Source of the DNA: Halorussus halobius
GTDB lineage: Archaea > Halobacteriota > Halobacteria > Halobacteriales > Haladaptataceae
Direction: 5' to 3'
NCBI RefSeq assembly: GCF_004765805.1
Contig: NZ_SBIU01000003.1
Location: 1 to 64,000, forward strand
DNA length: 64,000 bases
Shown: positions 25,309 through 33,781 of the stretch, one piece after another
How the letters are laid out: each line of letters starts with the position of its first letter
Numbering within the stretch: the stretch's first letter is position 1
The notes under the pieces: generated by a model
What the model saw: only the letters and a program-made list of their open reading frames with translations
What the model was told of the DNA's origin: nothing
The model's database searches: none
Program-made: the position numbers and the translations under genes

Positions 25309-25396
25309 GAATCACCGAACACGCACGTTAGAATCACCGAACACGCACGTTAGAATCACCGAACACGCACGTTAGAATCACCGAACACGAACGAAA
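25309..25396. repeat. 22-bp direct repeats, four copies
   Basis: Unit GAATCACCGAACACGCACGTTA begins at 25309, 25331, 25353 and 25375. The first three are identical and the fourth diverges near its end (ACGAACG). The spacing is almost exactly two DNA helix turns, so every unit faces the same side of the helix, as with iteron-like protein-binding sites. It lies between the stop of gamma-glutamyltransferase and copy C. There are no spacers, so it is not CRISPR. Confidence 0.85.
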
Positions 25397-25451
25397 CGAG
25401 GTCACAGACCGATAGACTCGTAGAACGGACGACCGGCCGAGTCGACCGGTC

Positions 25452-27107
25452 TCAGTACCCCGTCGCGGTGCCGTCCTTCCGTGGCTCGGTCGCGCCCGAG
25501 AGCGTCCCGCCCCGCCGGCGGGTGACCTGCGCGCCGCCGAACATCACCGGCGGGAGCACGCGCACGTCGTGGCCCATCCGGGCGAGTTTCGACGCGGTCG
25601 CGCCGTCGACCCGGCCCTCGATTGCGAGCTCGCCCGACTCGCGGTAGCGCCACCTCGGGTGGTCGAGGGCGGCCTGCAGGGGCATGTCGTAGTCCACGAC
25701 GTTCGAGATGACCTGGACGTGGCCCTGCGGTTGCATGAACCCGCCCATCACGCCGAACGCCGCCCAGTCGTCCTCGCCGAACCGCGCCATCGCGGGAATC
25801 AGCGTGTGGAACGGCCGCTTGCCGGGTTCGAGGCTGTTGGGATGCTCGCGGTCGAGCGAGAATGAGGCCCCGCGATTCTGGAGCGCGATGCCCGTCTCGC
25901 CCGCGACCAGTCCCGACCCGAAGCCGGCGAACCGGGAGTTGATGTACGACACCACGTTGCCCTCGTCGTCGGCCGCCGTGAGCAACACGGTGTCGGCGTC
26001 CTCGGCGTGGGAGTCGGGCACGCCGAACGACACGTCGTGGTCGGGCGTCTCGTCGATGCCTTTCGCGCGCTGGGCGGCCCACTTCTTCGACCCGAGCGCC
26101 GGAACGTCCTCGTACTCGGGGTCGGTGACGTAGCGGTGGCCGTCGTGGAACGCGCGCTTGGTCGCCTCCGCGAAGTAGTGGATGCGCTCGGGCGAGTCGA
26201 GCGGATAGTCGCCCGCGCCGAGTTCCTCCGCGATGTTCAGCGCCTCTAACGCGATGAGACCCTGATTGTTCGGCGGCAACTCGAAAATCTCCGCGCCGTT
26301 GTAGGTGGTCGAGACCGGCTCGACGAACTCCGGTTCGAAGGCCGCCAGGTCGTCGACCGTCATGAATCCGCCGTGGTCCTGTACCTCGGCCGCGATCTGC
26401 TCGGCGATTTCGCCCTCGTAGACCACATCAGCGCCGCGCTCGGCTATCGTCCGCAGCGACTCGCCGAGCCGGGGCAACCGCATCGTCTCGCCGACGCCGG
26501 GCGCGCGGCCGTCCTTCAGGAACGCCTCGCGGGCGTGGTCGTCGGTAAAGAGGTCCTCCGCGCCCGTCCAGTGGGAGGCGATGATCTCCGAGACGGGATA
26601 CCCCTCGGTGGCGTACTCGATTGCGGGTCCGAGCGCGTCCGCGAGGGTGAGTTTCCCCAACTCCTGCACGGTCGTCTCCCAGCCCCGCGCCGTGCCGGGC
26701 ACCGTCACCGCGTGGGGCCCGAGGAACGGCATCCCGGCCTCGCCGTCGGCGTCGGTGGCGTACCCCCGCGAGGCGGGGTAGTACTCGTCGGCGTCCGGGT
26801 CCTCGCGAAGCGCCTCGCGGACGTTCGCTATCGTCGCGTCGGCCGGCGCGCCGCCACAGGAGCGCAGCGCGCCCACCTCGCCGTCGGCGGTCCGGTAGCA
26901 CGCGAACACGTCGCCGCCGAGGCCGGTGCTCGTGGGTTCGACCACGTTGAGCGCGGCGGCGGTCGCGACCGCCGCGTCGAAGGCGTTGCCGCCCTCGCGG
27001 AGCATCTGGACGCCCGCCTCGGCGGCGAGCGGTTGGCTGGTGGCGACCAGTCCGTTCGGCGCGTAGACGGTCGAGCGGCGCGAACCGAATCGGTCGGGGT
27101 CGGTCAT
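25452..27107 (-). CDS. ggt: Gamma-glutamyltransferase family enzyme (Ntn-hydrolase)
   Basis: 551 residues. The N-terminal part matches gamma-glutamyltransferases: ANGLVATSQPLAAEAG, REGGNAFDAAVA and STGLGGDVFA. The autoprocessing site is DTVLLTAADDEGNVVSYINS with the candidate nucleophile Thr near 372. The small subunit continues with GFGSGLVAGETG and NRGASFSLD. It lacks an obvious signal peptide, so it is probably cytoplasmic. The family transfers or hydrolyses gamma-glutamyl groups; haloarchaea use gamma-glutamylcysteine as a thiol, a plausible substrate. ATG 27107 is chosen because the upstream frame is low-complexity. Confidence 0.88.
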   Translation of the reverse strand: MTDPDRFGSRRSTVYAPNGLVATSQPLAAEAGVQMLREGGNAFDAAVATAAALNVVEPTSTGLGGDVFACYRTADGEVGALRSCGGAPADATIANVREALREDPDADEYYPASRGYATDADGEAGMPFLGPHAVTVPGTARGWETTVQELGKLTLADALGPAIEYATEGYPVSEIIASHWTGAEDLFTDDHAREAFLKDGRAPGVGETMRLPRLGESLRTIAERGADVVYEGEIAEQIAAEVQDHGGFMTVDDLAAFEPEFVEPVSTTYNGAEIFELPPNNQGLIALEALNIAEELGAGDYPLDSPERIHYFAEATKRAFHDGHRYVTDPEYEDVPALGSKKWAAQRAKGIDETPDHDVSFGVPDSHAEDADTVLLTAADDEGNVVSYINSRFAGFGSGLVAGETGIALQNRGASFSLDREHPNSLEPGKRPFHTLIPAMARFGEDDWAAFGVMGGFMQPQGHVQVISNVVDYDMPLQAALDHPRWRYRESGELAIEGRVDGATASKLARMGHDVRVLPPVMFGGAQVTRRRGGTLSGATEPRKDGTATGY

Positions 27108-27198
27108 GGCAGGGGGTTGCGCGCCGGGGGTCAAAAGCGACGGGGAAGGGGCAGCGTGGGGACTGGCGGACCGCTCCTCGCGACGGGAGCGCGTCGAC

Positions 27199-28527
27199 TC
27201 ACGGCAGGAGCAGGTCGCGCACGTCCGGCGTGGCACGTGCGATCTCGCTCCCGAGCAGGTACATCACGTACGCCTCGGCGTTGGGGTACTCGTGGTCGCC
27301 CGACGACCCCCACTCGTAGGGCCAGTCGCCGATGACGACCTCCTCGCGCGGCCGGGCGGCGAGTTCGCGCGTCAGCGGGTCGTCGGCGTCGGCGAGCAGC
27401 TCCCGAAGCCGCCCGGTCGCCTCGCGCTTCGTGCGGGCCGCCAGCGTCGCGTCGACCGCGTCGTCGGCGAACGCGGCGTCGAGTCGCTCTATCGCCGACT
27501 GGAAGGCGCGGCCGTGCTGGAGCGCCTTGGCGTGTTCGAGCGCGGCGCGGGCCAGCAGTCCGCCCCGGAGGCCGTCGGTCGGCGGTCGGGCGTCGTAGGC
27601 CTGATACAGCCCGTCGTGGAGCAGTTCGGAGACCGCGCGGCTCTGCGCGCCCTCGTCGTCGCGCTCGGCGTACCTGTCGAGGGCGGCGTCTCGGTCGGGG
27701 AACTCCTCGTCGATTCGCGCCGCGAGGTCCCGCCACGTCCGGTCGAGGTGGGCTTCGAGGTCGGCGACCTCGCTCGCGGACGCCTCGTCGACGTTCGACC
27801 GGTGGGCCTCGTAGATGGCCCGCGCGTCGCCGAGCCAGCGCCGGCCGTCTATCGCGCCCCGAATCGCCTCGACGGCCTCGCGGTAGTCGTACTCCTCCTT
27901 GGCGACCGCCTCGCCCGACACGTACACCTGCCCGTAGGCCTTCATCCGGGCGAAGTAGAGCGCGCGCTCGGTCCGGGCGAGGACGGCCAGCCCCCGGCGC
28001 GGGTCGGCGACCCCGTAGCCCATCCGGTCCGCGAAGTCGTTCGCGTCGTCGTGGAGGGCGGTCGAGCGCTCGTTCAACTCCTCGGCGGTGTAGTCGTCGG
28101 CGATCGCTCGCGCGGCCCCGAGCGACCACGCCGCGCGGTTCACGCCGAACCGGAGCGTCCGGAGCGCGTCCGTGGTCGGGTCGGCTCCCTCGGCCGCGTC
28201 GAGTTGCTCGCGGGCGGTGTCGAGGGTGCTTTCGAGGCCCCGGTCGAACTCCTCGTTCTGGGTCTCGACGTCCGCGTCCTCGACCGCGTCCCACGCCGAC
28301 TCGGCGCGGTCGATTACGTCCCGGAGGTGCTCGCGCGAGTCGTCGAGGGCGTCGGGCGAGACCGCCAGCGCGGTGTCGACCTCGGGCACGGGCCTGCGCT
28401 CGGTCCGGAGGCGGAGAACGGGGTCCGGGAGGAGGGTCGGCGGCAGGAGTCGGTAGCCCGCGAAGCCGGCCGCGCTCCCGCCCGCGAGTCCGCCGAGGAC
28501 TCGTCTGCGAGTGAGTCTGGAGGGCAT
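27199..28527 (-). CDS. Tat-exported, helix-rich protein of unknown function
   Basis: 442 residues. The N-terminus has a twin-arginine signal (RLTRRRVLGGLAGGSAAGFAG). The mature part is almost entirely alpha-helical and charged, with many A, E, R, D and regularly spaced leucines: VSPDALDDSREHLRDVIDRA, DTAREQLDAAEG and GRLRELLADADDP. No enzymatic motif is visible. There is no lipobox Cys, so it is either cleaved or held by its signal. It lies 91 bases upstream of gamma-glutamyltransferase on the same strand, possibly cotranscribed. Confidence 0.7.
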   Translation of the reverse strand: MPSRLTRRRVLGGLAGGSAAGFAGYRLLPPTLLPDPVLRLRTERRPVPEVDTALAVSPDALDDSREHLRDVIDRAESAWDAVEDADVETQNEEFDRGLESTLDTAREQLDAAEGADPTTDALRTLRFGVNRAAWSLGAARAIADDYTAEELNERSTALHDDANDFADRMGYGVADPRRGLAVLARTERALYFARMKAYGQVYVSGEAVAKEEYDYREAVEAIRGAIDGRRWLGDARAIYEAHRSNVDEASASEVADLEAHLDRTWRDLAARIDEEFPDRDAALDRYAERDDEGAQSRAVSELLHDGLYQAYDARPPTDGLRGGLLARAALEHAKALQHGRAFQSAIERLDAAFADDAVDATLAARTKREATGRLRELLADADDPLTRELAARPREEVVIGDWPYEWGSSGDHEYPNAEAYVMYLLGSEIARATPDVRDLLLP

Positions 28528-28644
28528 GGAGGGCGTCGAGTAGGGCTGTTCGGTGAGCCAGCAAATGTCTTGTGGAGCGCATTCGCCGCTCGGCGGCGTC
28601 CCAAAGCCTATATCAGGGGAGTACATGGAGTCGCTTGACACACG

Positions 28645-28857
28645 ATGGCGCTCGGGTCGAACCAGTGGGAGTGCAAGGACTGCGGGCGAAAGCACCGCAC
28701 CGACCGCAAGCAGTGCGTCGAGTGTGGCTACACCGTGCTCGTGCCCGTCGACCAGGAGCAGCGGCTCGACCGGCTCTCGTCCGCCCTGCTGGCGCTCCTG
28801 CCCGCCCTGCTCTCGTTGCTCACGATGGGCGTGCTGGCGTGGGTGCTGTTCGCCTGA
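28645..28857 (+). CDS. Small zinc-ribbon membrane protein
   Basis: 70 residues. Two CxxC pairs form a zinc ribbon at the N-terminus (WECKDCGRKH and QCVECGYTV). One hydrophobic helix follows (LLALLPALLSLLTMGVLAWV), placing the ribbon on one face of the membrane. A TATA-like CCTATATC is about 32 bases upstream. Function unknown. Such short ribbon-plus-helix proteins are common in haloarchaea. Confidence 0.75.
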   Translation: MALGSNQWECKDCGRKHRTDRKQCVECGYTVLVPVDQEQRLDRLSSALLALLPALLSLLTMGVLAWVLFA

Positions 28858-28940
28858 CCGACCCACTGGATTCGCCCCGACGCCGCGATTCGGGCTCCCG
28901 TCCCGTCGCGGTGGCGGCCCCGAGATTTCAAATAGCCGTG

Positions 28941-28950
28941 GTTTATTTAA
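28941..28950 (+). promoter_or_regulatory. TATA-like box of the nucleotidyltransferase gene
   Basis: GTTTATTTAA is centred about 32 bases before ATG 28978 and 26-27 bases before an in-frame TTG at 28972. This gives either a six-base leader before the ATG or a leaderless TTG; the ATG is more usual. Confidence 0.55.
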
Positions 28951-28977
28951 TAGCTGACGGCGTCGTGGCGGTTGGGA

Positions 28978-29763
28978 ATGGGAATGAAAGCAGTCGTGCT
29001 GGCCGCCGGGGAGGGGACCCGATTGCGGCCGCTCACGGAGGACAAGCCCAAGGGCATGGTCGAGGTGGACGGCGAGCCCATCTTGACCCACTGCTTCGAG
29101 CAACTGGCGGAACTGGGCGCGGACGAGTTCGTGGTGGTGGTGGGGTATCGCAAGCAGGACATCATCGAGCACTACGGCGACGCGTTCGACGGGATTCCGG
29201 TGACGTACGCCCACCAGCGCGAGCAGAAGGGGCTGGCTCACGCCTTACTGACGGTCGAGGAGTACGTCGACGACGATTTCATGCTGATGCTGGGCGACAA
29301 CGTCTTCGACGCGAATCTGGGCGACGTCGTGAATCGCCACCAGGAGGACCGAGCGGACGCCGCGTTCCTGACCGAAGAGGTCCCCGACGAGGAGGCGGGG
29401 CGGTACGGCGTCTGCGACACGAACGACTACGGCGAGATTACGGACGTGGTCGAGAAGCCCGACGACCCGCCGTCGAATCTGGTGATGACCGGCTTCTACA
29501 CGTTCACGCCCGCTATCTTCCACGCGTGTCACCTGGTCCAGCCGTCGAACCGCGGCGAGTACGAGATCAGCGAGGCGGTCGACCTGCTCATCCGGAGCGG
29601 GCGGACCATCGACGCCATCCGGATGGACGGCTGGCGGGTCGACGTCGGCTACCCCGAGGACCGCGAGCGGGCCGAGCGGCTCCTCCGGGGCGAGGACCCC
29701 GAGGACGTCGAGTCCGCCGAGGCGGAAGCTGGGGAGTCCGCCGCCGAGACGTCGGCCGACTGA
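28978..29763 (+). CDS. Sugar-1-phosphate nucleotidyltransferase (GlmU/RmlA/AglF type)
   Basis: 261 residues. The nucleotide-binding motif GEGTRLRPLTEDKPKGMV is at about 12-29, LGDNVFDANL (about 100-109) holds the metal-binding Asp, and VVEKP and the GxY..NxxG-like tail fit the family. It joins a sugar-1-phosphate to UTP or dTTP to make an activated nucleotide sugar for glycosylation. In haloarchaea relatives such as AglF supply N-glycosylation. It stands alone here. The last ~25 residues are acidic and Ala/Glu-rich, outside the fold. A start two codons later (ATG 28984) is possible. Confidence 0.87.
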   Translation: MGMKAVVLAAGEGTRLRPLTEDKPKGMVEVDGEPILTHCFEQLAELGADEFVVVVGYRKQDIIEHYGDAFDGIPVTYAHQREQKGLAHALLTVEEYVDDDFMLMLGDNVFDANLGDVVNRHQEDRADAAFLTEEVPDEEAGRYGVCDTNDYGEITDVVEKPDDPPSNLVMTGFYTFTPAIFHACHLVQPSNRGEYEISEAVDLLIRSGRTIDAIRMDGWRVDVGYPEDRERAERLLRGEDPEDVESAEAEAGESAAETSAD

Positions 29764-30068
29764 GACCAGGCGACCCGGACCGACCGACGGCGGGGCCCCC
29801 GGAGACCTAGGCCCCAGACGTCGAGCGCGACCGTCGGGATACCGACGCCCGACCCTTCTGGAAGTCCGTGACGTGCACGAGACAGCGACCGGGGACGCGC
29901 TCGTAACGGGTGACGAGCCCAAGCGCCGAGGCCTCGACGAGGACTGCACCCGGGTCCCAGCGGGAGTCGGGCCGACGACGGCGCTCCGAACCGACCGCCG
30001 TGGTTCGACCTCGACGGTTCCGGTGGCGTTACGTTCATGACGGGGCGGGCCGTAGTACGACGTACGGA
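29764..30068. other. Intergenic stretch without recognisable feature
   Basis: 305 bases of GC-rich DNA between the nucleotidyltransferase and the DUF5793 gene. I see no convincing reading frame, TATA box or extended fold. GGGGCCCCCGGAGACCTAGG around 29795 is partly self-complementary with the following GGCCCC. Confidence 0.5.
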
Positions 30069-30542
30069 ATGAGGCGCGACTACTTCACGCTGGACGCTCG
30101 GAACGTCGATTGGGTCGAGGACGGCGACGACGCGAGGAAGCCGACAGTACACATCGACTTCGAGGGTCCGGCCTCGACCCTCCGCGAGCGCCTCACGGGG
30201 ACGGGTGACGAACTGCTCGACGCGGGGGAGACCGACGTCGCGTACCGGCTTCAGGGGCCGGTCGACGGCGGGGACACCGCGGGCGTCGTCAGCGTCACCA
30301 ACCGCATCACCGGCGACTTCGTGCTCGAACTCAACCAGGACGCCGACGACGTGCTCAAGTTCATCACGGCGGCCCGCGAGTACGGCAAGGAGACCGGCGA
30401 CATGGACGGGCGCTACCACGTCGAGATAACCATCGACGGCGAGGACCTCGTCGAGTACGACAAGGCCACGTTCCTCGTGTACAACGACGAGGGGAACCTG
30501 CTCCGCAAGCACAGCCTCATCCCCAGCGGCGTCGAACTCTGA
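30069..30542 (+). CDS. DUF5793 family protein
   Basis: 157 residues from ATG 30069, starting MRRDYFTLDARNVDW and ending HSLIPSGVEL, both characteristic of the haloarchaeal DUF5793 family. The protein is soluble, strongly acidic and probably mostly beta (VHIDFEGPAS, YRLQGPVDGG, FVLELNQDADDVLKFI). Its function is unknown; the family is widely conserved in Halobacteria. The frame extends 53 residues further upstream but without family similarity. Confidence 0.85.
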   Translation: MRRDYFTLDARNVDWVEDGDDARKPTVHIDFEGPASTLRERLTGTGDELLDAGETDVAYRLQGPVDGGDTAGVVSVTNRITGDFVLELNQDADDVLKFITAAREYGKETGDMDGRYHVEITIDGEDLVEYDKATFLVYNDEGNLLRKHSLIPSGVEL

Positions 30543-30577
30543 GTCGCGGGCCGACCCACGCGGTCGTCGGGCGCGCG

Positions 30578-30691
30578 TCAGAGCGACCCGAACGCCAGCA
30601 ACGCCCCGAGGACGACGGCCGAGAGCACGACGATGAGTGCGATGAGCGTGTCGAACAACCCCTGCGGTTCGGTGATCTTCGGAAGGTCCAT
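30578..30691 (-). CDS. Tiny single-helix membrane protein
   Basis: 37 residues beginning MDLPKITEPQGLFDTLIALI and ending in one transmembrane helix (IVVLSAVVLGALLAFGSL). The frame could begin upstream at 30763 with 24 low-complexity residues, but the shorter form has a compact polar head plus helix. GC-rich third positions fit coding. Role unknown; it may be a subunit or regulator in the membrane. Confidence 0.5.
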   Translation of the reverse strand: MDLPKITEPQGLFDTLIALIVVLSAVVLGALLAFGSL

Positions 30692-30816
30692 ATCGGAGGC
30701 TATGGCGCTCCCCGGCTTAGTGGTAGGGGATTTCGGTCCGGCGCGACCGCCCACGGACGCCACACCCCGGACGCCACCCTGAGCGTTTATTGGGCAGGCT
30801 CCCGTTCGAGTGGACC

Positions 30817-31668
30817 ATGCCCATCTCGCGACGGGGGTCCGGCGTCGGTCCCGCGACCCGCGCGCTCGCGTCGCAGGTCCACCCCGTGTTCATGCTCCCG
30901 CCGGTCGCGTGCTCGCTGTTCGGCGGCGTGCTCGCGGGCGCGTTCGCGCCCGGCCCGGGAGCGCTCCACGCGGTCGCCATCTTCGCGGCGGTGTACACCG
31001 CCCACGTCAAGGACGGCTACGTCGACTTCCACGTCCGCGACGAGGACGACGACCATCCGCTCACCGCGGTCGGGTGCCGTGGGGCGCTGGTCGGTTCCAC
31101 GGCGCTGTTCGTCGCGTGCCTGCTCGGCCTCTGGGCGGTCGCCGGGGCGGGGGCGGCCCTCCTGACCCTGCCGACGTGGCTCGTCGCCTACCACCACGCG
31201 CCCCAGCTGGACACGAACCCCGTGACCGCGACGACGGGCTACCCGCTGGGGGTCGCGCTCGCCATCCTCGGCGGGTTCTACGCGCAGGCCGGCGGACTCG
31301 GAGCCGTCCCCCTCGCGTTCGCGCTCGTCTTCTTGCTCGTGCTGTCGGGCGTGAAGGTCGTCGACGACGCGCAGGACTTCGACTACGACCGCTCGATTCG
31401 CAAGCGCACCGTGGCGGTGGCGCTCGGCCCGCGACGCGCCCGGACCGCCGCCTACGCCCTGATGGCGGCCGGACTGGCGGTCGTGGTCGCACTCGCGGCG
31501 CTGGCGGTGTTTCCGCCGAGCAGCGTCGCCGCGGTCGCGGGGTTCGGCGTCGTCGCGGTCGTGGCCCGCCGAGCGGACCCAGAACTGGCGACGATGCTGT
31601 TGGTCCGGGGGTCGTACGTGTTCCTCGCGCTGTTGCTCGTCGCGGTGTGGTTCCGGCCGCTGGGATGA
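30817..31668 (+). CDS. UbiA-like prenyltransferase family membrane protein
   Basis: 283 residues with about eight or nine transmembrane helices. The two Asp-rich loops expected of UbiA enzymes appear in altered form: HVKDGYVDFHVRDEDD (about 66-81) and VKVVDDAQDFDYDRSIRKRT (about 180-199). UbiA proteins attach prenyl chains to aromatic or lipid acceptors in the membrane. The second motif (DDAQDFDYD) is well kept; the first departs from NxxxD, so the exact substrate is uncertain. ATG 30817 is chosen because the upstream nine residues are not typical. Confidence 0.75.
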   Translation: MPISRRGSGVGPATRALASQVHPVFMLPPVACSLFGGVLAGAFAPGPGALHAVAIFAAVYTAHVKDGYVDFHVRDEDDDHPLTAVGCRGALVGSTALFVACLLGLWAVAGAGAALLTLPTWLVAYHHAPQLDTNPVTATTGYPLGVALAILGGFYAQAGGLGAVPLAFALVFLLVLSGVKVVDDAQDFDYDRSIRKRTVAVALGPRRARTAAYALMAAGLAVVVALAALAVFPPSSVAAVAGFGVVAVVARRADPELATMLLVRGSYVFLALLLVAVWFRPLG

Positions 31669-31750
31669 TTCGGAGACGGAGCGACGGGCGATACGTATCC
31701 TCGAACGCGCTGGTCGAACTCGAGCCGGGGCCGAACGCCCCGACGACGCG

Positions 31751-31843
31751 CGGGAAACCGAGGGTTTCCCGGCGACGAGGCGGCGTAATCCGCGTTCGAC
31801 GCGGGTAACCGCGACGACGAGACTGCACGGGTCGCGTTACCCG
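31751..31843. other. Cluster of stable stem-loops ahead of the DUF7282 gene
   Basis: Three consecutive hairpins: GGGAAACC/GGTTTCCC (31751-31769), CCGCG/CGCGG around TTCGA (about 31790-31804), and a 12-13 bp stem CGGGTAACCGCGAC (31802-31815) with GTCGCGTTACCCG (31831-31843) containing one bulge. No T-run follows, so a terminator for the UbiA-like gene is doubtful. They could be part of an RNA leader for the gene at 31945. Confidence 0.4.
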
Positions 31844-31944
31844 AACGTAGCCACGGCGTACGTCTCGGGTAGTCGGCCGTTCGCCCGTGAACGATTGGAC
31901 CCCTTCTTTCCGAACTCGGTCGTATCCCACTTGAGGTTCGTAGA

Positions 31945-32616
31945 ATGACACGAAAAGCAACGCTCGTAGCGATAGTCGCGATGCTCGCGGTTGGAACGTC
32001 CGCAGCGCTGGTGGTCGGTGCCGGCGCGACCGGCGACGCCGCGATGGCACAGGAGACGACAATGGAGGAGACGACGACGGCGATGACCCAGGAGACGACT
32101 GCGGCCGAGAGCGCCAGCGTCACCGTCGAGGACCAGTCCTCGAACGGTAGCACGGTGACGGTCGACGAGGTGATGGTTCCCGAGGGCGGGTTCGTGGTAA
32201 TCCACGCCGCCGAGGGGACGGCGACCGAGACCATGATGGAGGACGAAACCACGATGGAGACGGAGATGGCGACCGAGACCGAGATGGACACCGCGATGGA
32301 GACCGACGCGGGCGAGGGGATGGCCCAGGAGTACACCGCGGGCGAGGTCCTCGGTAACTCGACGTACCTCGAGGCCGGGACCCACGAGAACGTGACGGTC
32401 GAACTCGACGCGCCGCTCGACGAGAGTCAGGTCGTGATCGCCATGGCCCACCTCGACACCAACGACAACCAGATGTACGAGTTCCCCGAGGCCGACGACC
32501 CCTACACCGAGGACGGCGCGGCCGTCGTCGACTGGGCGAACGTGACCGTCGAGGACGCGGGCGAGACCACCGCCGCCGACGAGGAGGACGCCGAAACCAC
32601 GACCGAAGAAGCGTAG
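31945..32616 (+). CDS. Secreted DUF7282-domain protein with Met/Thr/Glu-rich segments
   Basis: 223 residues. Signal peptide MTRKATLVAIVAMLAVGTSA. A DUF7282 domain (SASVTVEDQSSNGSTVTVDE, HENVTVELDAPLDESQVVIA) is interrupted at about 90-125 by a Met/Thr/Glu-rich insert made of ETEM-type units and ends in an acidic Thr/Glu tail. It is related to the N-terminal part of the large surface protein at 21896-24235. A Shine-Dalgarno-like TGAGGT lies eight bases before ATG 31945, so this message has a leader. Likely cell surface; no anchor seen. Confidence 0.8.
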   Translation: MTRKATLVAIVAMLAVGTSAALVVGAGATGDAAMAQETTMEETTTAMTQETTAAESASVTVEDQSSNGSTVTVDEVMVPEGGFVVIHAAEGTATETMMEDETTMETEMATETEMDTAMETDAGEGMAQEYTAGEVLGNSTYLEAGTHENVTVELDAPLDESQVVIAMAHLDTNDNQMYEFPEADDPYTEDGAAVVDWANVTVEDAGETTAADEEDAETTTEEA

Positions 32617-32642
32617 GCGCGAGCGGTCCGCAGTCGGATTCG

Positions 32643-32648
32643 TTTTTT
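32643..32648 (+). terminator. T-run terminator after the DUF7282 gene
   Basis: TTTTTT 27 bases after the stop at 32616. Short T-runs end transcription in haloarchaea, and this is one of the few such runs in the GC-rich window. Confidence 0.5.
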
Positions 32649-32830
32649 CGCTCGGAATCGGCGAGTTCGCGGCATCGCCCGACCCACTGCGCTTCGAGTT
32701 CGTCGACGCTCAGCGCCCGCCCCGTCAGGTCCGCGATTCCGGTGACGCCGTCCGCCCGCACGGGGATTTCGATGTCGTCGCGGCTGGAGGCCCGGGAATC
32801 GTCGGCGATGCCGGCCGGTTTCACCTCAAC

Positions 32831-32838
32831 GTTTAATC
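32831..32838 (+). promoter_or_regulatory. TATA-like box of the alpha/beta hydrolase gene
   Basis: GTTTAATC is centred 26-27 bases upstream of ATG 32861, the leaderless spacing. Confidence 0.6.
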
Positions 32839-32860
32839 CGGTTTCGCTCGCACGTCCGGT

Positions 32861-33757
32861 ATGGCACTCGACGGACGGTGGAGCCACGAACAGTTGATCG
32901 CGAACGACGTTCGACTCCACTGCGTGACCGCCGGGGACGAGGCCGACCCGCTCGTTGTCCTGCTCCACGGGTTCCCGGAGTTCTGGTACTCGTGGCGACG
33001 CCAGATTCCCGCGCTGGCCGACGCCGGGTTCCGCGTGGTCGCCCCGGACATGCGGGGGTACAACCGGTCGGAAAAACCCCACGGCGTCGACAGCTACGCG
33101 GTCGAGCGACTGGTCGGGGACGTGGCGGGGCTGGTCGACCAGTTCGACCGCGAGCGGGCACACGTCGTCGGCCACGACTGGGGCGGCGTCGTGGCGTGGG
33201 AGACCGCGATTCGCCGGCCCGAGGTGGTCGACCGACTCGCGGTGCTGAACGCGCCCCACCCGGGACGCTATCGGGCGGTCCTGCGTTCGAGCCCCGAGCA
33301 ACGTCGGCGGTCGCTGTACGCCCTCGCCTTCCAGCTTCCGTGGCTCCCGGAGGCCACGCTGGGGGCGTTGGGCGGGCGGGGACTCACGGCGATGCTCCGG
33401 AGCGCCTCCAAGCCCGACACGTTCGACGGGACCGACCTGCGGCGCTACCGCCGGGCGGCGAGTCGGCCGGGCGCGCTCACCGCCGCGCTGAACTACTACC
33501 GGGCGCTGTTCCGCGCGGGCGTCCGCGAGGAGGTCCGTGCGCTCGTCGCCGACGAACGCCCGAAGCGGACGGTCCGCGTCCCGACCCTCCTGCTCTGGGG
33601 CGAGGACGACGTCGCGCTCGGCCCGGAGTTGACCGAGGGGCTGGAGCGGTGGGTGCCCGACCTCCGAATCGAACGCTTCCCCGACGCGACCCACTGGCTC
33701 CAGAACGACCGCGCCGACGCGGTGACCGAGTCGCTGGTCGCGTTCTTCGAGGAGTAG
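32861..33757 (+). CDS. Alpha/beta hydrolase, epoxide hydrolase-like
   Basis: 298 residues. Hallmarks of the epoxide hydrolase/haloalkane dehalogenase group are present: oxyanion motif HGFPEFWYSW (about 37-46), the nucleophile elbow VVGHDWGGVVA with Asp about 105, and catalytic His in DATHWLQND (about 275). A cap domain lies at about 130-210. Such enzymes open epoxides to diols by water attack. The physiological substrate is not evident. It is monocistronic, convergent with the next gene. Confidence 0.88.
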   Translation: MALDGRWSHEQLIANDVRLHCVTAGDEADPLVVLLHGFPEFWYSWRRQIPALADAGFRVVAPDMRGYNRSEKPHGVDSYAVERLVGDVAGLVDQFDRERAHVVGHDWGGVVAWETAIRRPEVVDRLAVLNAPHPGRYRAVLRSSPEQRRRSLYALAFQLPWLPEATLGALGGRGLTAMLRSASKPDTFDGTDLRRYRRAASRPGALTAALNYYRALFRAGVREEVRALVADERPKRTVRVPTLLLWGEDDVALGPELTEGLERWVPDLRIERFPDATHWLQNDRADAVTESLVAFFEE

Positions 33758-33781
33758 CGACTCGCGGCCGAACGGGTCGAG

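Noticed and set aside
25309-25396. Possible small CRISPR array
   Set aside because: The 22-bp units are directly adjacent with no spacers, and no cas genes are in the window.
32640-32824. Minus-strand frame from GTG 32824 reading VKPAGIADDSRASSRDDIEI and onward, protein-like and acidic
   Set aside because: It has no stop until deep inside the antisense of the DUF7282 gene, and no suitable promoter spacing. It may be a remnant of a lost small gene, but cannot be called a CDS.
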